Counted from the first letter of the stretch, positions 1-9,516 are shown. The stretch: DNA of 64,000 bases from DATKCT01 sp035513055 (GCA_035513055.1 DATKCT010000149.1:72463-136462), one strand, 5' to 3'. Program-made: numbers and translations. The notes: a model not told the origin generated them from the sequence alone.

Positions 1-1858
1 TCTCAGCCGGATGGAGATTCACCGCATAACGAATCTGATCGACGCCGGCTTCGACCACGTAGATGCCGGGTTCTCCTGTTTCGGTCCAAGTGGCCGCGCC
101 TTCCGCGATGGCGCGGGGCACTCCATCGGGCGGAGTGATGACCACTCCCGGTTTGGAGGGAAGAGGAATGGGATCTCCGATCCACAACACCGGTTCCCGG
201 AGCAGGTTCCCGCGGCTTTGTTGGAAGATGCCGAAGAGAAGGGGAATAAACTTGCTGGAAACGGCGAGCTGGCTGTCGCGCCGGCCCCAACCGGAAGTGA
301 ACACGAGCAGGGACCCGGCGCCGGCACGCTGTTCGAGCCAGAGGGGATCCCGGGTGTCAAAGGAGGCGATCACTTCCGCGGAGGGGAACGCAGCCGGGTC
401 GACTCGGCGGTAGCGCCAGAAATGGAGCCGCGTAAAATCTCCGAAACGCGCGTCGGCGAAGGGTTCCAATAGGGGATGAGCGCGGTTCACCGTGCTGATG
501 ACTGCATAATCGGCGGGAACGACTTCTTCGGCGGCGAGAACGTCCGCGGCCCCGGCCAGCCTCGTCAGGGCGAGCGCAGCTTCCGGGCGATCGAGCAGAT
601 AGAGGATCCGGCCGCCGCCATCTAACCAAGGCAGAAGCAGCTCGAGGCTGTCATCGGGAATCTCCCCGGTGGCCACTGTCAGTTGGAAGGAGGTCAAATC
701 CAGATCTTCCAAGGATTGATCCAGGGTTCGCTCGACCAATTCAGGCCGGAAAGAAGGCGTGGCCAGGAGAGCGCGGCGCAAGAAAAAGAGATTGCCGTCC
801 GGGCTCGCCGCATCCCCAGGACCGTAGTAAAGGATGCGAAAGGGGGTCTCCGGCGGAGGGCTGACATACCAACGGTTGTCAAAATCATGGGTATCTCCAT
901 CTAAGGCGAGAGCGGCGGGTGTTTCGTTAGTGGGAAAGGCCGGAGCTTCGGCAATCCGCGAGGCTCCAGGAATGATCTGCACCGGAACGGCCTGGCCAAG
1001 AGGCTTTGATGCCGCCGTGATCCAAGTCAATTGGACCGCGCCGGCTTTCGTCGCGGCGTTGGCGAGAAGGCGGGCCCGGCGGCGCGGTTCCTCGTCCAGT
1101 CTTGCGTCCTGTTCCCGAGGCAAGACTTGGAGGGAGGCGTTGGCAGGTTCGTGTACCTCGAGCGGCACGGGACGAAAGCGCATGTTGGCGGGCCAGTCGT
1201 GCTGTTCCAGCGTCTCGAATCCTTCTCCGCGTTGGAAATCGGAGATCAACACGAGTTCGCGGGTGCGATCGCCGCCCAGCTCGGCGCAATGGCTTTCCAG
1301 GTCTCCAGCGGCGGCGGCCAGAGCTTCCACGGTGCGGGTGCGTTCCCAGCTAGGTTGCAGCGTTTCCAGAGCCGCCTCGACCAACCGCTGCCGCTCCGAT
1401 TCCAGCGGGGCGCGTTCCCATTGATCGAAGGAGATCAGGAGGTCGGTCCGGTCGCCGAAAGCGGCGAGTTGGAGGGCGTCTCCTAACTGAAGTCCGCCCG
1501 CTTCTCGCCGGACCTCTTGTTTGGCTCGCTCCCACAGGTCCTCGCGCCGCATGGAGGCGCTGCGGTCGATCAGGATGGCCACGGTGCGTCCGTCGTCAGG
1601 GGCCACCAGCGGATTCTCCTGCTTCAGGAAGGGGCGGGCGAAGGCCAAGGCGATGAGCGCCAGCAAGGCACAGCGCAGCAAGAGGAGGAGGAGATTCTCG
1701 AGCCGGCGATTTCGCTTCTCGCGAATCGGCGTCGGCGACAAGAACATGAGCGTGCTGAATCGCACCTTCTCTCTGGTATGCCGGTGGCGGAAATGCAATG
1801 CGACCGGAATGGCCAGCGCGGCGAGTCCGGCGAGGTAAAGCGGAAAGAGGAAGCTCAT
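1..1858 (-). CDS. BatA/VWA-domain membrane protein, C-terminus beyond window
   Basis: The frame is open from the ATG at 1858 through position 1, so the C-terminus lies outside the window. It begins with a hydrophobic segment at residues 1-24 and a second at about 54-76, the arrangement of the BatA N-terminal double-transmembrane domain. A von Willebrand A domain follows, with a MIDAS motif DRSAS at residues 98-102. The ATG overlaps the stop of the DUF58 gene as ATGA, so the two are translationally coupled. Family knowledge: BatA-type proteins work with MoxR ATPases and DUF58 proteins at the inner membrane and have been linked to stress or aerotolerance; the exact role here is inference. Confidence 0.85.
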   Translation of the reverse strand, partial: MSFLFPLYLAGLAALAIPVALHFRHRHTREKVRFSTLMFLSPTPIREKRNRRLENLLLLLLRCALLALIALAFARPFLKQENPLVAPDDGRTVAILIDRSASMRREDLWERAKQEVRREAGGLQLGDALQLAAFGDRTDLLISFDQWERAPLESERQRLVEAALETLQPSWERTRTVEALAAAAGDLESHCAELGGDRTRELVLISDFQRGEGFETLEQHDWPANMRFRPVPLEVHEPANASLQVLPREQDARLDEEPRRRARLLANAATKAGAVQLTWITAASKPLGQAVPVQIIPGASRIAEAPAFPTNETPAALALDGDTHDFDNRWYVSPPPETPFRILYYGPGDAASPDGNLFFLRRALLATPSFRPELVERTLDQSLEDLDLTSFQLTVATGEIPDDSLELLLPWLDGGGRILYLLDRPEAALALTRLAGAADVLAAEEVVPADYAVISTVNRAHPLLEPFADARFGDFTRLHFWRYRRVDPAAFPSAEVIASFDTRDPLWLEQRAGAGSLLVFTSGWGRRDSQLAVSSKFIPLLFGIFQQSRGNLLREPVLWIGDPIPLPSKPGVVITPPDGVPRAIAEGAATWTETGEPGIYVVEAGVDQIRYAVNLHPAE

Positions 1859-2772
1859 GCCCGCGTTTTCCGTTTCTGGTGGATGCCGGACCGGCGGCGC
1901 AACAGGTCGTAGAGCGCATCAAAGAAAGACGCATCGGTGCGAACGGGGAGGAAATCGATGGCATGCCGCCGGCACAAGGCGCGGAGGGCCTCGTCGTGTT
2001 CCTGGAAGCGTTGCCGGTAGAGGGGCCCGGCAGTGGCGGGGTTCAGGTAGAGGATGCGGCCGGTCTCGAGGTCTTCGAACCGGGCGGTGCGCGAGAATCC
2101 AAAGTCCAGCTCGGCGGGGTCCAAAATCCGATAGACGACGACGTCGTGACCGGCCCGGGCCAAATAGCCGAACTGCGTTTGCAGTCCTTCAATGGGAGCG
2201 AGAAGGTCGGAGACCAAAACCGTAAGGCAACGGCGGCGAGCCCTGGGCAGGTAATCGTCGAGGGCCTTCTTGACGTCGGTTTCGCCGGGGGCGGATTCCC
2301 GAACCAGGCCCGCCAAGATGTGCTGGAGTTGTCCCTTTCGCCGGGAAGGCGGCAGATCGTCGAGGATATGACTGGCGAAGGTCATCATGCCCACGGCGTC
2401 CCCTTGACCCAAAAGAAACCAGGCAAATGTGGCGGCCAAGGTGGCCGCGTACTCCGCCTTGGTGTAGTCTCCCGATCCGAAGCGCATGGAGCGGCTCAGA
2501 TCGACGAGGAGCCGGCATTCCAGATTGGTCTCCGCCTCGAACTTGCGGATACAAAGGCGGTCGCTTCGGGCCATCAACTTCCAATCCAGGTGGCGCAAGT
2601 CGTCGCCCGGCGAGTAGGCCCGGTATTCGCTAAACTCGACCGACGAGCCGTGATAGGGACTCCGGTGCAGTCCCTGGAGGAAACCTTCGAGGATGAGGCG
2701 CGCCCGCAGCTCGAGTGAACGGATTCGCATGAGCGACTCCACGTCGATCCGGTTGGAAGCGGGGGCGCTCAT
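1855..2772 (-). CDS. DUF58 domain protein (VWA-like), Bat operon
   Basis: 305 residues. The DUF58 signature FSEYRAYSPGDDLRHLDWK spans about residues 47-65, followed by a VWA-like core with DLSRSM at 91-96 in the MIDAS position. I chose the ATG at 2772 (MSAPASN) because it lies 22 bp after the moxR stop; an upstream in-frame start at 2901 would overlap the MoxR C-terminus. The 3' end overlaps the BatA start as ATGA. DUF58 proteins accompany MoxR ATPases and VWA membrane proteins and are thought to be their substrates or adaptors. It has no obvious membrane segment and is probably cytoplasmic. Confidence 0.9.
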   Translation of the reverse strand: MSAPASNRIDVESLMRIRSLELRARLILEGFLQGLHRSPYHGSSVEFSEYRAYSPGDDLRHLDWKLMARSDRLCIRKFEAETNLECRLLVDLSRSMRFGSGDYTKAEYAATLAATFAWFLLGQGDAVGMMTFASHILDDLPPSRRKGQLQHILAGLVRESAPGETDVKKALDDYLPRARRRCLTVLVSDLLAPIEGLQTQFGYLARAGHDVVVYRILDPAELDFGFSRTARFEDLETGRILYLNPATAGPLYRQRFQEHDEALRALCRRHAIDFLPVRTDASFFDALYDLLRRRSGIHQKRKTRA

Positions 2773-2794
2773 GATGCGGGACGATCCGGCGGCG

Positions 2795-3811
2795 TCACAG
2801 AATCTCGTTGACGAGCCGCTCGATGACGGTTTCCACGTTGACCCCGTCCGCTTCGGCGCGGTAATTAAGGAGTATGCGGTGACGGAGCACCGGCGCGGCA
2901 AGCGCCCTGAGATCCTCGAAGTTCACATGACTGCGTCCGTGCATGAGGGCGCGGGTCTTGGCCCCCAACACGAGATTCTGGCCGGCGCGAAGGCCCGCGC
3001 CCCAAGAGATCCATTCCTTGACGAAGTCCGGAGCGTCGCTTTGCCCCGGGCGCGAGCGGGCCGCCAGTTGAACCGCGCGCCGGGCCACTTCTTCGGCGAT
3101 GGGGACTTTCCGGACGATCTCATTGAAGGCGAGCAGGTCGGACCCATGAAAGAGCGTTTCGAGTTTTTCCTGGCGCAGGCCGGTTGTCTTGGCGACGACC
3201 GCCACTTCCACGTCTTCCGGAAGATAATCGACCCTGACATTGAACATGAAACGGTCCAACTGCGCTTCCGGCAGCGGATAGGTGCCGTCCATTTCGATCG
3301 GATTCTGCGTGGCTAGCACGAAGAAGGGTCGAGTCAGCGGATAGGTCGTGCCCGCGACGGTAACTTGGTACTCCTGCATGGATTCCAGGAGCGCCGCTTG
3401 AGTTTTCGGAGGAGTCCGGTTGATCTCGTCCGCGAGGATCATGTTGGCGAACAGAGGGCCTGGAACAAAGCGCATCCGCCGCCCTTCTTCGGTTTCTTGG
3501 AGAATCTCCGTGCCGGTAATGTCGGCAGGCATGAGGTCGGGGGTGAACTGAATGCGTTGGAACTCCAGGTCGAAGATCTGGGCGATCGATTTGACCAACA
3601 GCGTCTTGGCCAAGCCGGGCGCTCCGGTGAGCAGGCAGTTCCCGCCGGCGAAAAGCGCGATCAGCAATTGCTCAATCACTTCTTCCTGGCCCAGGACGGC
3701 CTTGCGCAGTTCTTCCTCGATCCTGCCGCGAGCCACCTCCAAACGGGCGACGGCATCGCGGTCATGTTCGTAAGCTGGATCTCGAGGCAGGGGTTGCGCG
3801 GGCATGGTCAT
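2795..3811 (-). CDS. MoxR-family AAA+ ATPase
   Basis: 338 residues from the ATG at 3811. Walker A is GAPGLAKT at residues 63-70, Walker B ILADE at 125-129, and the MoxR-typical stretch ATQNPIEMDGTYPLPEAQLD follows around 167-186. This is the usual length and layout of MoxR chaperone-like ATPases, which remodel or activate partner proteins, often through VWA domains. Its direct neighbours are DUF58 and BatA/VWA genes, the expected partners. A longer frame reaches 3931 but runs into the upstream DUF4159 gene; an internal ATG at 3805 (MPAQ) is also possible. Confidence 0.93.
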   Translation of the reverse strand: MTMPAQPLPRDPAYEHDRDAVARLEVARGRIEEELRKAVLGQEEVIEQLLIALFAGGNCLLTGAPGLAKTLLVKSIAQIFDLEFQRIQFTPDLMPADITGTEILQETEEGRRMRFVPGPLFANMILADEINRTPPKTQAALLESMQEYQVTVAGTTYPLTRPFFVLATQNPIEMDGTYPLPEAQLDRFMFNVRVDYLPEDVEVAVVAKTTGLRQEKLETLFHGSDLLAFNEIVRKVPIAEEVARRAVQLAARSRPGQSDAPDFVKEWISWGAGLRAGQNLVLGAKTRALMHGRSHVNFEDLRALAAPVLRHRILLNYRAEADGVNVETVIERLVNEIL

Positions 3812-3852
3812 AAGCGGGGCCGCCGGACAGCGGAATTTAGGGAAATGGATAG

Positions 3853-4719
3853 TCAGTGCGTAAGCGCGTAGAAAAGAATGTTGATGCCCATCGGGTAGGC
3901 TTTCGCTTCGGAGAACACCCGGAAATACCACTCGTCCTCACCTTCCCGCTCCCAGCCGTCGCCAAGATCGGTATTGTGGCAGATGATCATCATCATGCGC
4001 CCGGCGTCGTCGAACATAGCCCGATAGTGGACTTCTTCGGCGCCGGGCTTGTTGGCTTCATAGGTGATGCCGTAGGGCCGGCCTTGATGAGCCCAGTCAA
4101 TCGAGGGAACCTGGGGCTTCTCCTTGAGATCAAAGACAGCGCGGAAAACGGGATGATCGAGTTCCAGGTCGACGATGGGCCGGCCGGGAAAAACCCGTTT
4201 GATCTCCGTCTCGAAATTGTCCCACTCCCAGTCTCCCCAAAAATCGTCAACCATGAGAAAGCCTCCGTTCAGGAGGTAACGGCCTAAGATCTCAACCTCT
4301 TGCGCCGTAAAATAGAGGCCGCCCGGTTCGACCATGTAAACGAAGGGGAAGTCGAAGAGGCGCGGGTCGGTGATGGCAAGGTGGACTCCTGTCGGATGCA
4401 CTTGCAAAGAAGTCAACTGCTGCAAGCGATACGAAAAATTAAGGTCGCTGTCAGGGTAATCCGTGGCCCAATCCCCGCCGTGACCTCTCCTTCCCCGGCC
4501 GCGTCCCCGGCCGCCTCCATTGTACTCCAGACGCACGAAGGTGAAGACGTCGTTGGGCAACTCGGAGTCCTGCTCCCACATGGGAACGCCATTGCGCATT
4601 TCGGGATCGGTGAGATCGAGGTTGTCGCCCCAGCGGCGGCGCCATTGCGCCGCCAAAACGACGGCCGTGACCAGCAAAATGATCACGGTGCAAGCGAAAG
4701 AGCGGGATCGGAAGAGCAT
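3853..4719 (-). CDS. DUF4159 domain protein, membrane anchored
   Basis: About 288 residues. It has one N-terminal hydrophobic segment (residues about 8-24), then a Gly/Arg-rich linker near residue 70, then a DUF4159 domain recognisable by LFDFPFVYMVEPGG, LLNGGFLMVDDFWGDWEW and the C-terminal PMGINILFYALTH. DUF4159 proteins are regularly found in Bat-type operons of PVC bacteria and Bacteroidetes next to moxR, as here. I chose the ATG at 4719 because it is 4 bp past the stop of the upstream TPR gene; an in-frame start at 4758 would overlap that gene. The function is unknown beyond operon membership. Confidence 0.85.
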   Translation of the reverse strand: MLFRSRSFACTVIILLVTAVVLAAQWRRRWGDNLDLTDPEMRNGVPMWEQDSELPNDVFTFVRLEYNGGGRGRGRGRRGHGGDWATDYPDSDLNFSYRLQQLTSLQVHPTGVHLAITDPRLFDFPFVYMVEPGGLYFTAQEVEILGRYLLNGGFLMVDDFWGDWEWDNFETEIKRVFPGRPIVDLELDHPVFRAVFDLKEKPQVPSIDWAHQGRPYGITYEANKPGAEEVHYRAMFDDAGRMMMIICHNTDLGDGWEREGEDEWYFRVFSEAKAYPMGINILFYALTH

Positions 4720-4723
4720 GCGA

Positions 4724-7282
4724 TTAGTTGGCCAGTTCCAAAAGAAGCCTTTGGGCATCCCGGAAACGCGGAGAAGCGGCCAGGGAGTCCAGCACGTGCC
4801 GCCGGGCCAGCAGGGGATCCTCCTCTTTCAAAAGCCGGGCGATGCGAAAGTGAACGCGCGCGGGGTTGTCGGCGCCGATGCGCAGCAGCCGGCGGAATGT
4901 CCCGGTGGCGGCTGAAGCCTCGCCCAGAGCTTCTTGCGCCTCTCCCAGCCGCCACTGAGCGCGGGTCACGAAAGGATTGACCGACAGCGCTCGAGTCGCC
5001 GCGTGGCGCACGGCTTCCCAGTTCTCCTCTTCGCCCTCCAAGTCCAACAACCGGAGCATGGCTTCGAGATCCTCAGAAGACCGGCGGACCAGTTCCCACA
5101 GTGCGGCGGCTTCCCTTTCCTTGTCGGCGCGCTGCCGGTGGATCTGGGCGATGGCGCCATGCACGGGATCCATGGCCGGGCTGTCCGGATTCAGGGCGAT
5201 GAGCGATTCCGCTTCGCTTAAGGCTTCGTCAAGCTGACCCTCCACCAACAGACTGCGGACGAGGGCGAGACGAATATAGAAATTGGCCGGACGGCTCTCC
5301 AATGCGGTCCGGAGGTCCGCGCTGCCGGCCACATCGTTGCCCAACGCCGCCGGCGACCAATCCAGACCGGCGCTGAAGGCTTCGGCCAGCGACTGGGCAT
5401 AAGCGCGAAAACCGGTTTCCAACTCGTCCAGTGACGCGACAACGCTTTCGAACGCCTGACCCACAGGCTCGCCACGTCCAATCGCGTCCAAGACTCGCCG
5501 CAAGGCCTCGTCGTCATGTTCGGAAATGAAATAGTCGACGAAAAGTCCGGATTGATAGTATCCGAAAAGGAGATCCTCGGGTTGCTCCGGTCGCACAAAG
5601 GCCTCGTTGAGCGAGTCGAGCGGGATCAGGCCGCCCTCGCGCAAAATGCGGTCGCGCTCCGCCGGCGTCATGCGCCGCACGGCGCCGGGATCGCGGCGGC
5701 CCTCTTCATAGACCGATATGCCCTCGCTCAGCCAGCGCGGAAGCCGGTTCCGGGTAGCGCCTAGTGTCACCGCATGACAATACTCGTGCCACAACGTCGA
5801 TTCCCAATTGCTGACCCGCGCCCCGATTCCGCCGGGACTGTTCATGGTCACGACATAACCGAAACACGCTCCGAGAATGCCGTCGCCGCCAAGGAACCCA
5901 AAGGTCCGTATGGCGAAATCTTGCTGTTCCGGAAAGAACTCGACGAGTACGGGCCGGCTCGGATTGAATCCGAAACGCGGGTGAAGCTGCTCCCGGGCTT
6001 CTTCCAGCAGTTCAAACACTCGCTCCCCGTAAATGGCCATTTCGTTCGATTCCATGCGCACGATGAAATCCCCGCGCCGCTCCAGGGTATAACCCCGGAT
6101 TTGGTCATAGAGCGTCAACAGATTGTAAATCGGGACGTTGTAGGGATCATCGTCGTGAAGCTGTTCGACCAGCCGCCAGGCTTCTTCTTCCTCCCCGAGG
6201 CGAAGCAGTTGCTGGGCCAGCTCGATGCGGGAAGGCAAATGGCCGGGATCGATTTCGAGCGCGCGGCGCAACGCGGCCACCCCTTCGGCAAAGCGCATCT
6301 TCGTTCCCAGCCAATTGCCGATGAGATAATCGGGCTCAGGGTCTCCGGCGCGCCCGCCCAGCGCGCTCTCCCGAAACTTTTGCTCCTCGGTTCCGTCGCC
6401 GTGGAGATGGGCCAACACCGAGCGCATGGACCACAGCGCGGGCAAGTGGTTATTGACCTTCTCCGCTTGATTGAGGGTTTCTTGGGCTCCGTCGAATTGG
6501 TCGGTGAGAAGCTGATGCTCGGCGGCGAGGAGCAGAGAAGGGGTGTGCCGGGGGTTGTCCTGGAGCTGCGCCTGCACCAGTTCCATGGCGTAGGGACGGT
6601 CGCTGTTGAAAAATGCGCGAGCCAGACCGTGGCGCAGATCGGGATGTTTGGGATCGAGGGCGAGACCAGCCCGGAACTTCTCGGCCGCGAGCTGGTAATC
6701 GTACTTTTCCATGGCCAGTTCGCCGGCGTAGAGGAAGCAAGCCGGGTTCTCCGGTTCTCGCTTCTGCATTTCGGCATAGACACCCTCGAGCACTTGCTTG
6801 GAATCGAGTCCCAGCAACACAAGACCCCGGCCGAAAGCGAGGGCGTCCTCCGCGGTGAATAAGTAGCGCTGGTAATAGCGGAGCCGGTCGAGGGTCTGTT
6901 CGGCGGCGTCCGCCAGCCCCAGATCCGTCTCCAGATTGTAACGGAGCAGTTGACCCTGCGCGGTCCGATGCAGCTCGACGATCTCCTGGAGCTGCTCAAG
7001 CGCTTCCTCATAGCGGCCAAGATCAGCCAGAGAACGCACTAGCAGTACTGCGGGCTCGCGCGTGTCGTCGGAAATGTCATCCAGGAGCCCCGGCGCACGT
7101 TCCACCACCTCTTCGTATTTCCCGGAGCGATACCAGGAACGGAGTTCCTCTGCTGGTTGCAGTTCCTCGGCAAAGGGATCGTCGGGTTCTGGCGGAGTTT
7201 CTTGCGCGAATCCGAACCCTCCACTCACGCTCGAGAGCGCGTAGATCCATCCAATCAGCTTTAGGATACGCCGGTTGCGCAT
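4724..7282 (-). CDS. secreted TPR protein with gluzincin-type protease domain
   Basis: 852 residues from the ATG at 7282, which gives a signal peptide (about 1-27). Longer in-frame starts lack one. N-terminal and C-terminal thirds are TPR-like helical repeats rich in A, L, E and R. The middle carries HEYCH at 499-503 and a downstream acidic residue in RWLSEG (E520), the HExxH...E arrangement of peptidase MA-like zinc proteases. A predicted periplasmic metallopeptidase flanked by TPRs at the head of a Bat operon suggests the operon acts on envelope proteins, which is inference. It is followed 4 bp later by the DUF4159 gene. Confidence 0.85.
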   Translation of the reverse strand: MRNRRILKLIGWIYALSSVSGGFGFAQETPPEPDDPFAEELQPAEELRSWYRSGKYEEVVERAPGLLDDISDDTREPAVLLVRSLADLGRYEEALEQLQEIVELHRTAQGQLLRYNLETDLGLADAAEQTLDRLRYYQRYLFTAEDALAFGRGLVLLGLDSKQVLEGVYAEMQKREPENPACFLYAGELAMEKYDYQLAAEKFRAGLALDPKHPDLRHGLARAFFNSDRPYAMELVQAQLQDNPRHTPSLLLAAEHQLLTDQFDGAQETLNQAEKVNNHLPALWSMRSVLAHLHGDGTEEQKFRESALGGRAGDPEPDYLIGNWLGTKMRFAEGVAALRRALEIDPGHLPSRIELAQQLLRLGEEEEAWRLVEQLHDDDPYNVPIYNLLTLYDQIRGYTLERRGDFIVRMESNEMAIYGERVFELLEEAREQLHPRFGFNPSRPVLVEFFPEQQDFAIRTFGFLGGDGILGACFGYVVTMNSPGGIGARVSNWESTLWHEYCHAVTLGATRNRLPRWLSEGISVYEEGRRDPGAVRRMTPAERDRILREGGLIPLDSLNEAFVRPEQPEDLLFGYYQSGLFVDYFISEHDDEALRRVLDAIGRGEPVGQAFESVVASLDELETGFRAYAQSLAEAFSAGLDWSPAALGNDVAGSADLRTALESRPANFYIRLALVRSLLVEGQLDEALSEAESLIALNPDSPAMDPVHGAIAQIHRQRADKEREAAALWELVRRSSEDLEAMLRLLDLEGEEENWEAVRHAATRALSVNPFVTRAQWRLGEAQEALGEASAATGTFRRLLRIGADNPARVHFRIARLLKEEDPLLARRHVLDSLAASPRFRDAQRLLLELAN

Positions 7283-7685
7283 GTGGGACGCGGGGGGTTC
7301 CGCGAAAACTCTACATGGAGCCCGAGAGGTGGAAACCCGAAAAACGGTGACCCGGAAAGCCGCTACCCGCGCGCTCGCGAGAAATCCGGCAGCCGTCATC
7401 ATCCCACAAGAAACCCGCCAGGCGCGGTTGGGTCGCGCGGCGGGGCGAGGATTCTCGAGCCGGGTGCAGTTCTTCCCCCGTAGCGGAGCGCCTCAGCGTT
7501 CAGGTGCAGCTTCGGCCGGCGGGGAATCCGAAACAGAGTGAAGGCGGACATGCGAACGGGCGCCGAAACGCCCAGGATCGCGCGTGGGCCCGCATTTGCG
7601 CGGGCTACGCAGCGGAGCGGGCCGTCATTCCTTTCCACCGTCAAGACTACCTTGAGCGCAGAAACCGGAACGCTATGTTCCATCG
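7283..7685. other. divergent intergenic region with a stem-loop
   Basis: This 403 bp gap separates the leftward Bat-type operon from the rightward fmdB-sirtuin pair, so promoters for both should lie here. I could not identify convincing -35/-10 boxes. An imperfect inverted repeat (arms starting GCGTGGGCC and ending GGGCTACGC) lies at about 7583-7610. Frames through this stretch show no recognisable protein. Confidence 0.4.
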
Positions 7686-7898
7686 ATGCCCATTTACGAT
7701 TTCCACTGTCCGTCCTGCGAAAGCGACCACGAAATCCTCGTCCGGTCCTCCGCGGACTGGAAGGAAACCCGCTGCCCGCAGTGCGGATCCCGGCCGCTGC
7801 GCAAAAAGCTCTCCGTCTTCGCCGCCGCTTCGACCGCCGGCGAAGCGTCCCCTTGTTCGGGCAACCCGCGATCCTGCGGCCGTTGTGCGCAGGACTGA
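7686..7898 (+). CDS. FmdB-family zinc ribbon protein
   Basis: 70 residues. It starts MPIYDFHCPSC, the hallmark of the FmdB/CxxC_CxxC_SSSS regulatory-protein family, with zinc ligands C8, C11, C30 and C33. A low-complexity tail with further Cys residues follows. The stop lies 4 bp before the start of the sirtuin gene, so the two are probably co-transcribed. The family is widespread and its biochemical function is not established; annotation as a regulator rests on FmdB of methylotrophs. Confidence 0.85.
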   Translation: MPIYDFHCPSCESDHEILVRSSADWKETRCPQCGSRPLRKKLSVFAAASTAGEASPCSGNPRSCGRCAQD

Positions 7899-7902
7899 TG
7901 CC

Positions 7903-8682
7903 ATGCTGCGTCCGGCGCCTCAAACCATCATTCCCCCGGCCCTCGTGGAACAATTGCGGGAGGCGCGCAGCGTCGCCGTCCTGACCGGCGCGGGGATTTC
8001 TGCGGAAAGCGGTGTCCCGACGTTTCGCGATGCCCTAACGGGACTGTGGGAACAATTCCGGCCCCAGGAACTTGCCACACCGGAAGCCTTTCTGCAAAAC
8101 CCGAAGCTGGTGTGGGAATGGTACGCCTGGCGCCGCAAGCTCATCAACACAGTCTCCCCCAACCCGGGACACGAGGCCATCGCCAAGATGGCGAAGCGAT
8201 TCCAAGAATTCACACTCATCACTCAGAATGTCGATGGCCTCCACCAACGGGCCGGTAACGTGGATGTCCTGGAGCTGCACGGAAATCTCCATCGCGTTCG
8301 CTGTCTGGATCATCACCACATTGCCGCGGCAATTCCGGATCCGGACGTGATCGCCCCACGCTGCGCGGAATGCGGCAGCCTGCTCCGGCCTGACATCGTC
8401 TGGTTCGGGGAGGCCCTCCCGGCCGGGACTTACCGGCGAGCCGAGGAAGCCGCCTCCGCCTGCGATGTGTTTCTCAGCCTGGGAACGTCCGGGATCGTCT
8501 ACCCCGCCGCCGGACTGCCCCAGCTCGCCGCCAGCCGCGGCATCTGCCTGGTGGAAATCAACACTACCGAAACCGAACTCAGCCGGCTGATGACCTATTG
8601 TCTGCGCGGTCCCACCGGCAGAATCCTTCCTCAATTGTTAGAACAGTTAGATCAACGCGCCGGCGGCGAGCCCCGAGTCTAA
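7903..8682 (+). CDS. cobB: NAD-dependent protein deacylase, class III sirtuin
   Basis: 259 residues from the ATG at 7903. The NAD site GAGISAESGVPTFR is at 29-42, TQNVDGLHQRAG at 107-118 and the catalytic His in ELHGN is H126. Y74 and R77 form the Y-x-x-R motif of SIRT5/CobB-like enzymes that prefer succinyl or malonyl lysine. The zinc module is unusual: C134 starts the first pair but its partner position is occupied by D/H, while C154 and C157 are intact. Removing acyl groups from lysines in the cytoplasm is the expected role. The stop overlaps the stop of the convergent LamG remnant. Confidence 0.93.
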   Translation: MLRPAPQTIIPPALVEQLREARSVAVLTGAGISAESGVPTFRDALTGLWEQFRPQELATPEAFLQNPKLVWEWYAWRRKLINTVSPNPGHEAIAKMAKRFQEFTLITQNVDGLHQRAGNVDVLELHGNLHRVRCLDHHHIAAAIPDPDVIAPRCAECGSLLRPDIVWFGEALPAGTYRRAEEAASACDVFLSLGTSGIVYPAAGLPQLAASRGICLVEINTTETELSRLMTYCLRGPTGRILPQLLEQLDQRAGGEPRV

Positions 8683-9480
8683 TCTTCCACCACCACATCG
8701 TCGAGGTAGAACCCTGTTCCATTTGGCTCACCATCGTCGCTCAGGAATAGAAATTCGATGATCACCCGCTGTTCCCTCGCCGCTGCCGGCACACTTTGCC
8801 TGAACTCGGTCCATCCCGGGGTTGTGCCCCAAAAGATGCTTTCACTGACAAACAGCTCCACCTCGCCGGACTCGTCGAGATACTTCAATTGCACGCCTTC
8901 GGCGCCTTCCGTGGCGTCGACATAATACCAGAAACTGAGCCGGGGCCGCGCTACGCCCGTGAGATCAATGACCGGAGTCCGACATCGGGAGCGCTCACCA
9001 ACGTCGCCTGATGCCATTCGCCGTCGTTGATCGCAGTCGTCCCCTGGGAAACATCGGCATTCCCACCGTTACCCGTCAGCACCGACTCGCCTCCGCGCCG
9101 GTGGATGAGCCAGCGGTTGTCTTCCCCTTTTGCGATAAGAGCCTGCCAGTCCTTTTCAAAGGCGTTCACCCGGAACCAAGCCGTCACGGTGAACCCCGTC
9201 TGGTTTCCCTCCTCATCAAAGCCGTCGAACCTCGCCTCGTTGCTCGGATTGACTTCCACGAATTCGTTCACTCCGTTCAATTGCAAAGACTGCCCGATTT
9301 TTCCTTCAGCAAAGGTGGGCACGCCGCCTCCTCCCATGAGCGCGCCGTCGCTGTCCGCGACGCCGTCATCCAGTGTGGGAGCAAATGGAAGGTAGAAAGT
9401 TCTACTCTCGGATCGATCCGGAACCTCCACCGCGCAACCCACCGGGACCCGCAGCGCCAGGACGCCAGAGGCGGTCCCTT
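8679..9480 (-). pseudogene. remnant of a secreted LamG-domain protein
   Basis: Two protein-like segments lie in different frames. Upstream, about 9480-8951, is a LamG/concanavalin-like stretch (GKIGQSLQLNGVNEFVEV, FTVTAWFRVNAFEKDWQ, DGEWHQATLV) that hits a stop soon after the WHQ motif. Downstream, 9017-8679 in another frame, is a beta-rich tail (PRLSFWYYVDATEGAEG, GTGFYLDDVVVED). The second half of the LamG fold is missing between them, so this is a deletion plus frame change, not a simple frameshift. No convincing start or signal peptide is visible upstream. The first recognisable part stops about 40 bp short of the aldehyde dehydrogenase start. It looks like a decaying surface-protein gene. 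Confidence 0.6.
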
Positions 9481-9516
9481 GGCCGCCGCCGCTGGAAATG
9501 CTAGACTGTCCGCCGT

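Noticed and set aside
1798..2718. Plus-strand open frame of 306 codons across the DUF58 gene
   Set aside because: Its translation has no recognisable motifs and is the antisense shadow of the DUF58 gene; the opposite strand carries the family motifs.
4450..4520. Gly/Arg-rich run in the DUF4159 gene as a tandem repeat
   Set aside because: It is a low-complexity linker, not a repeat with a stable unit.
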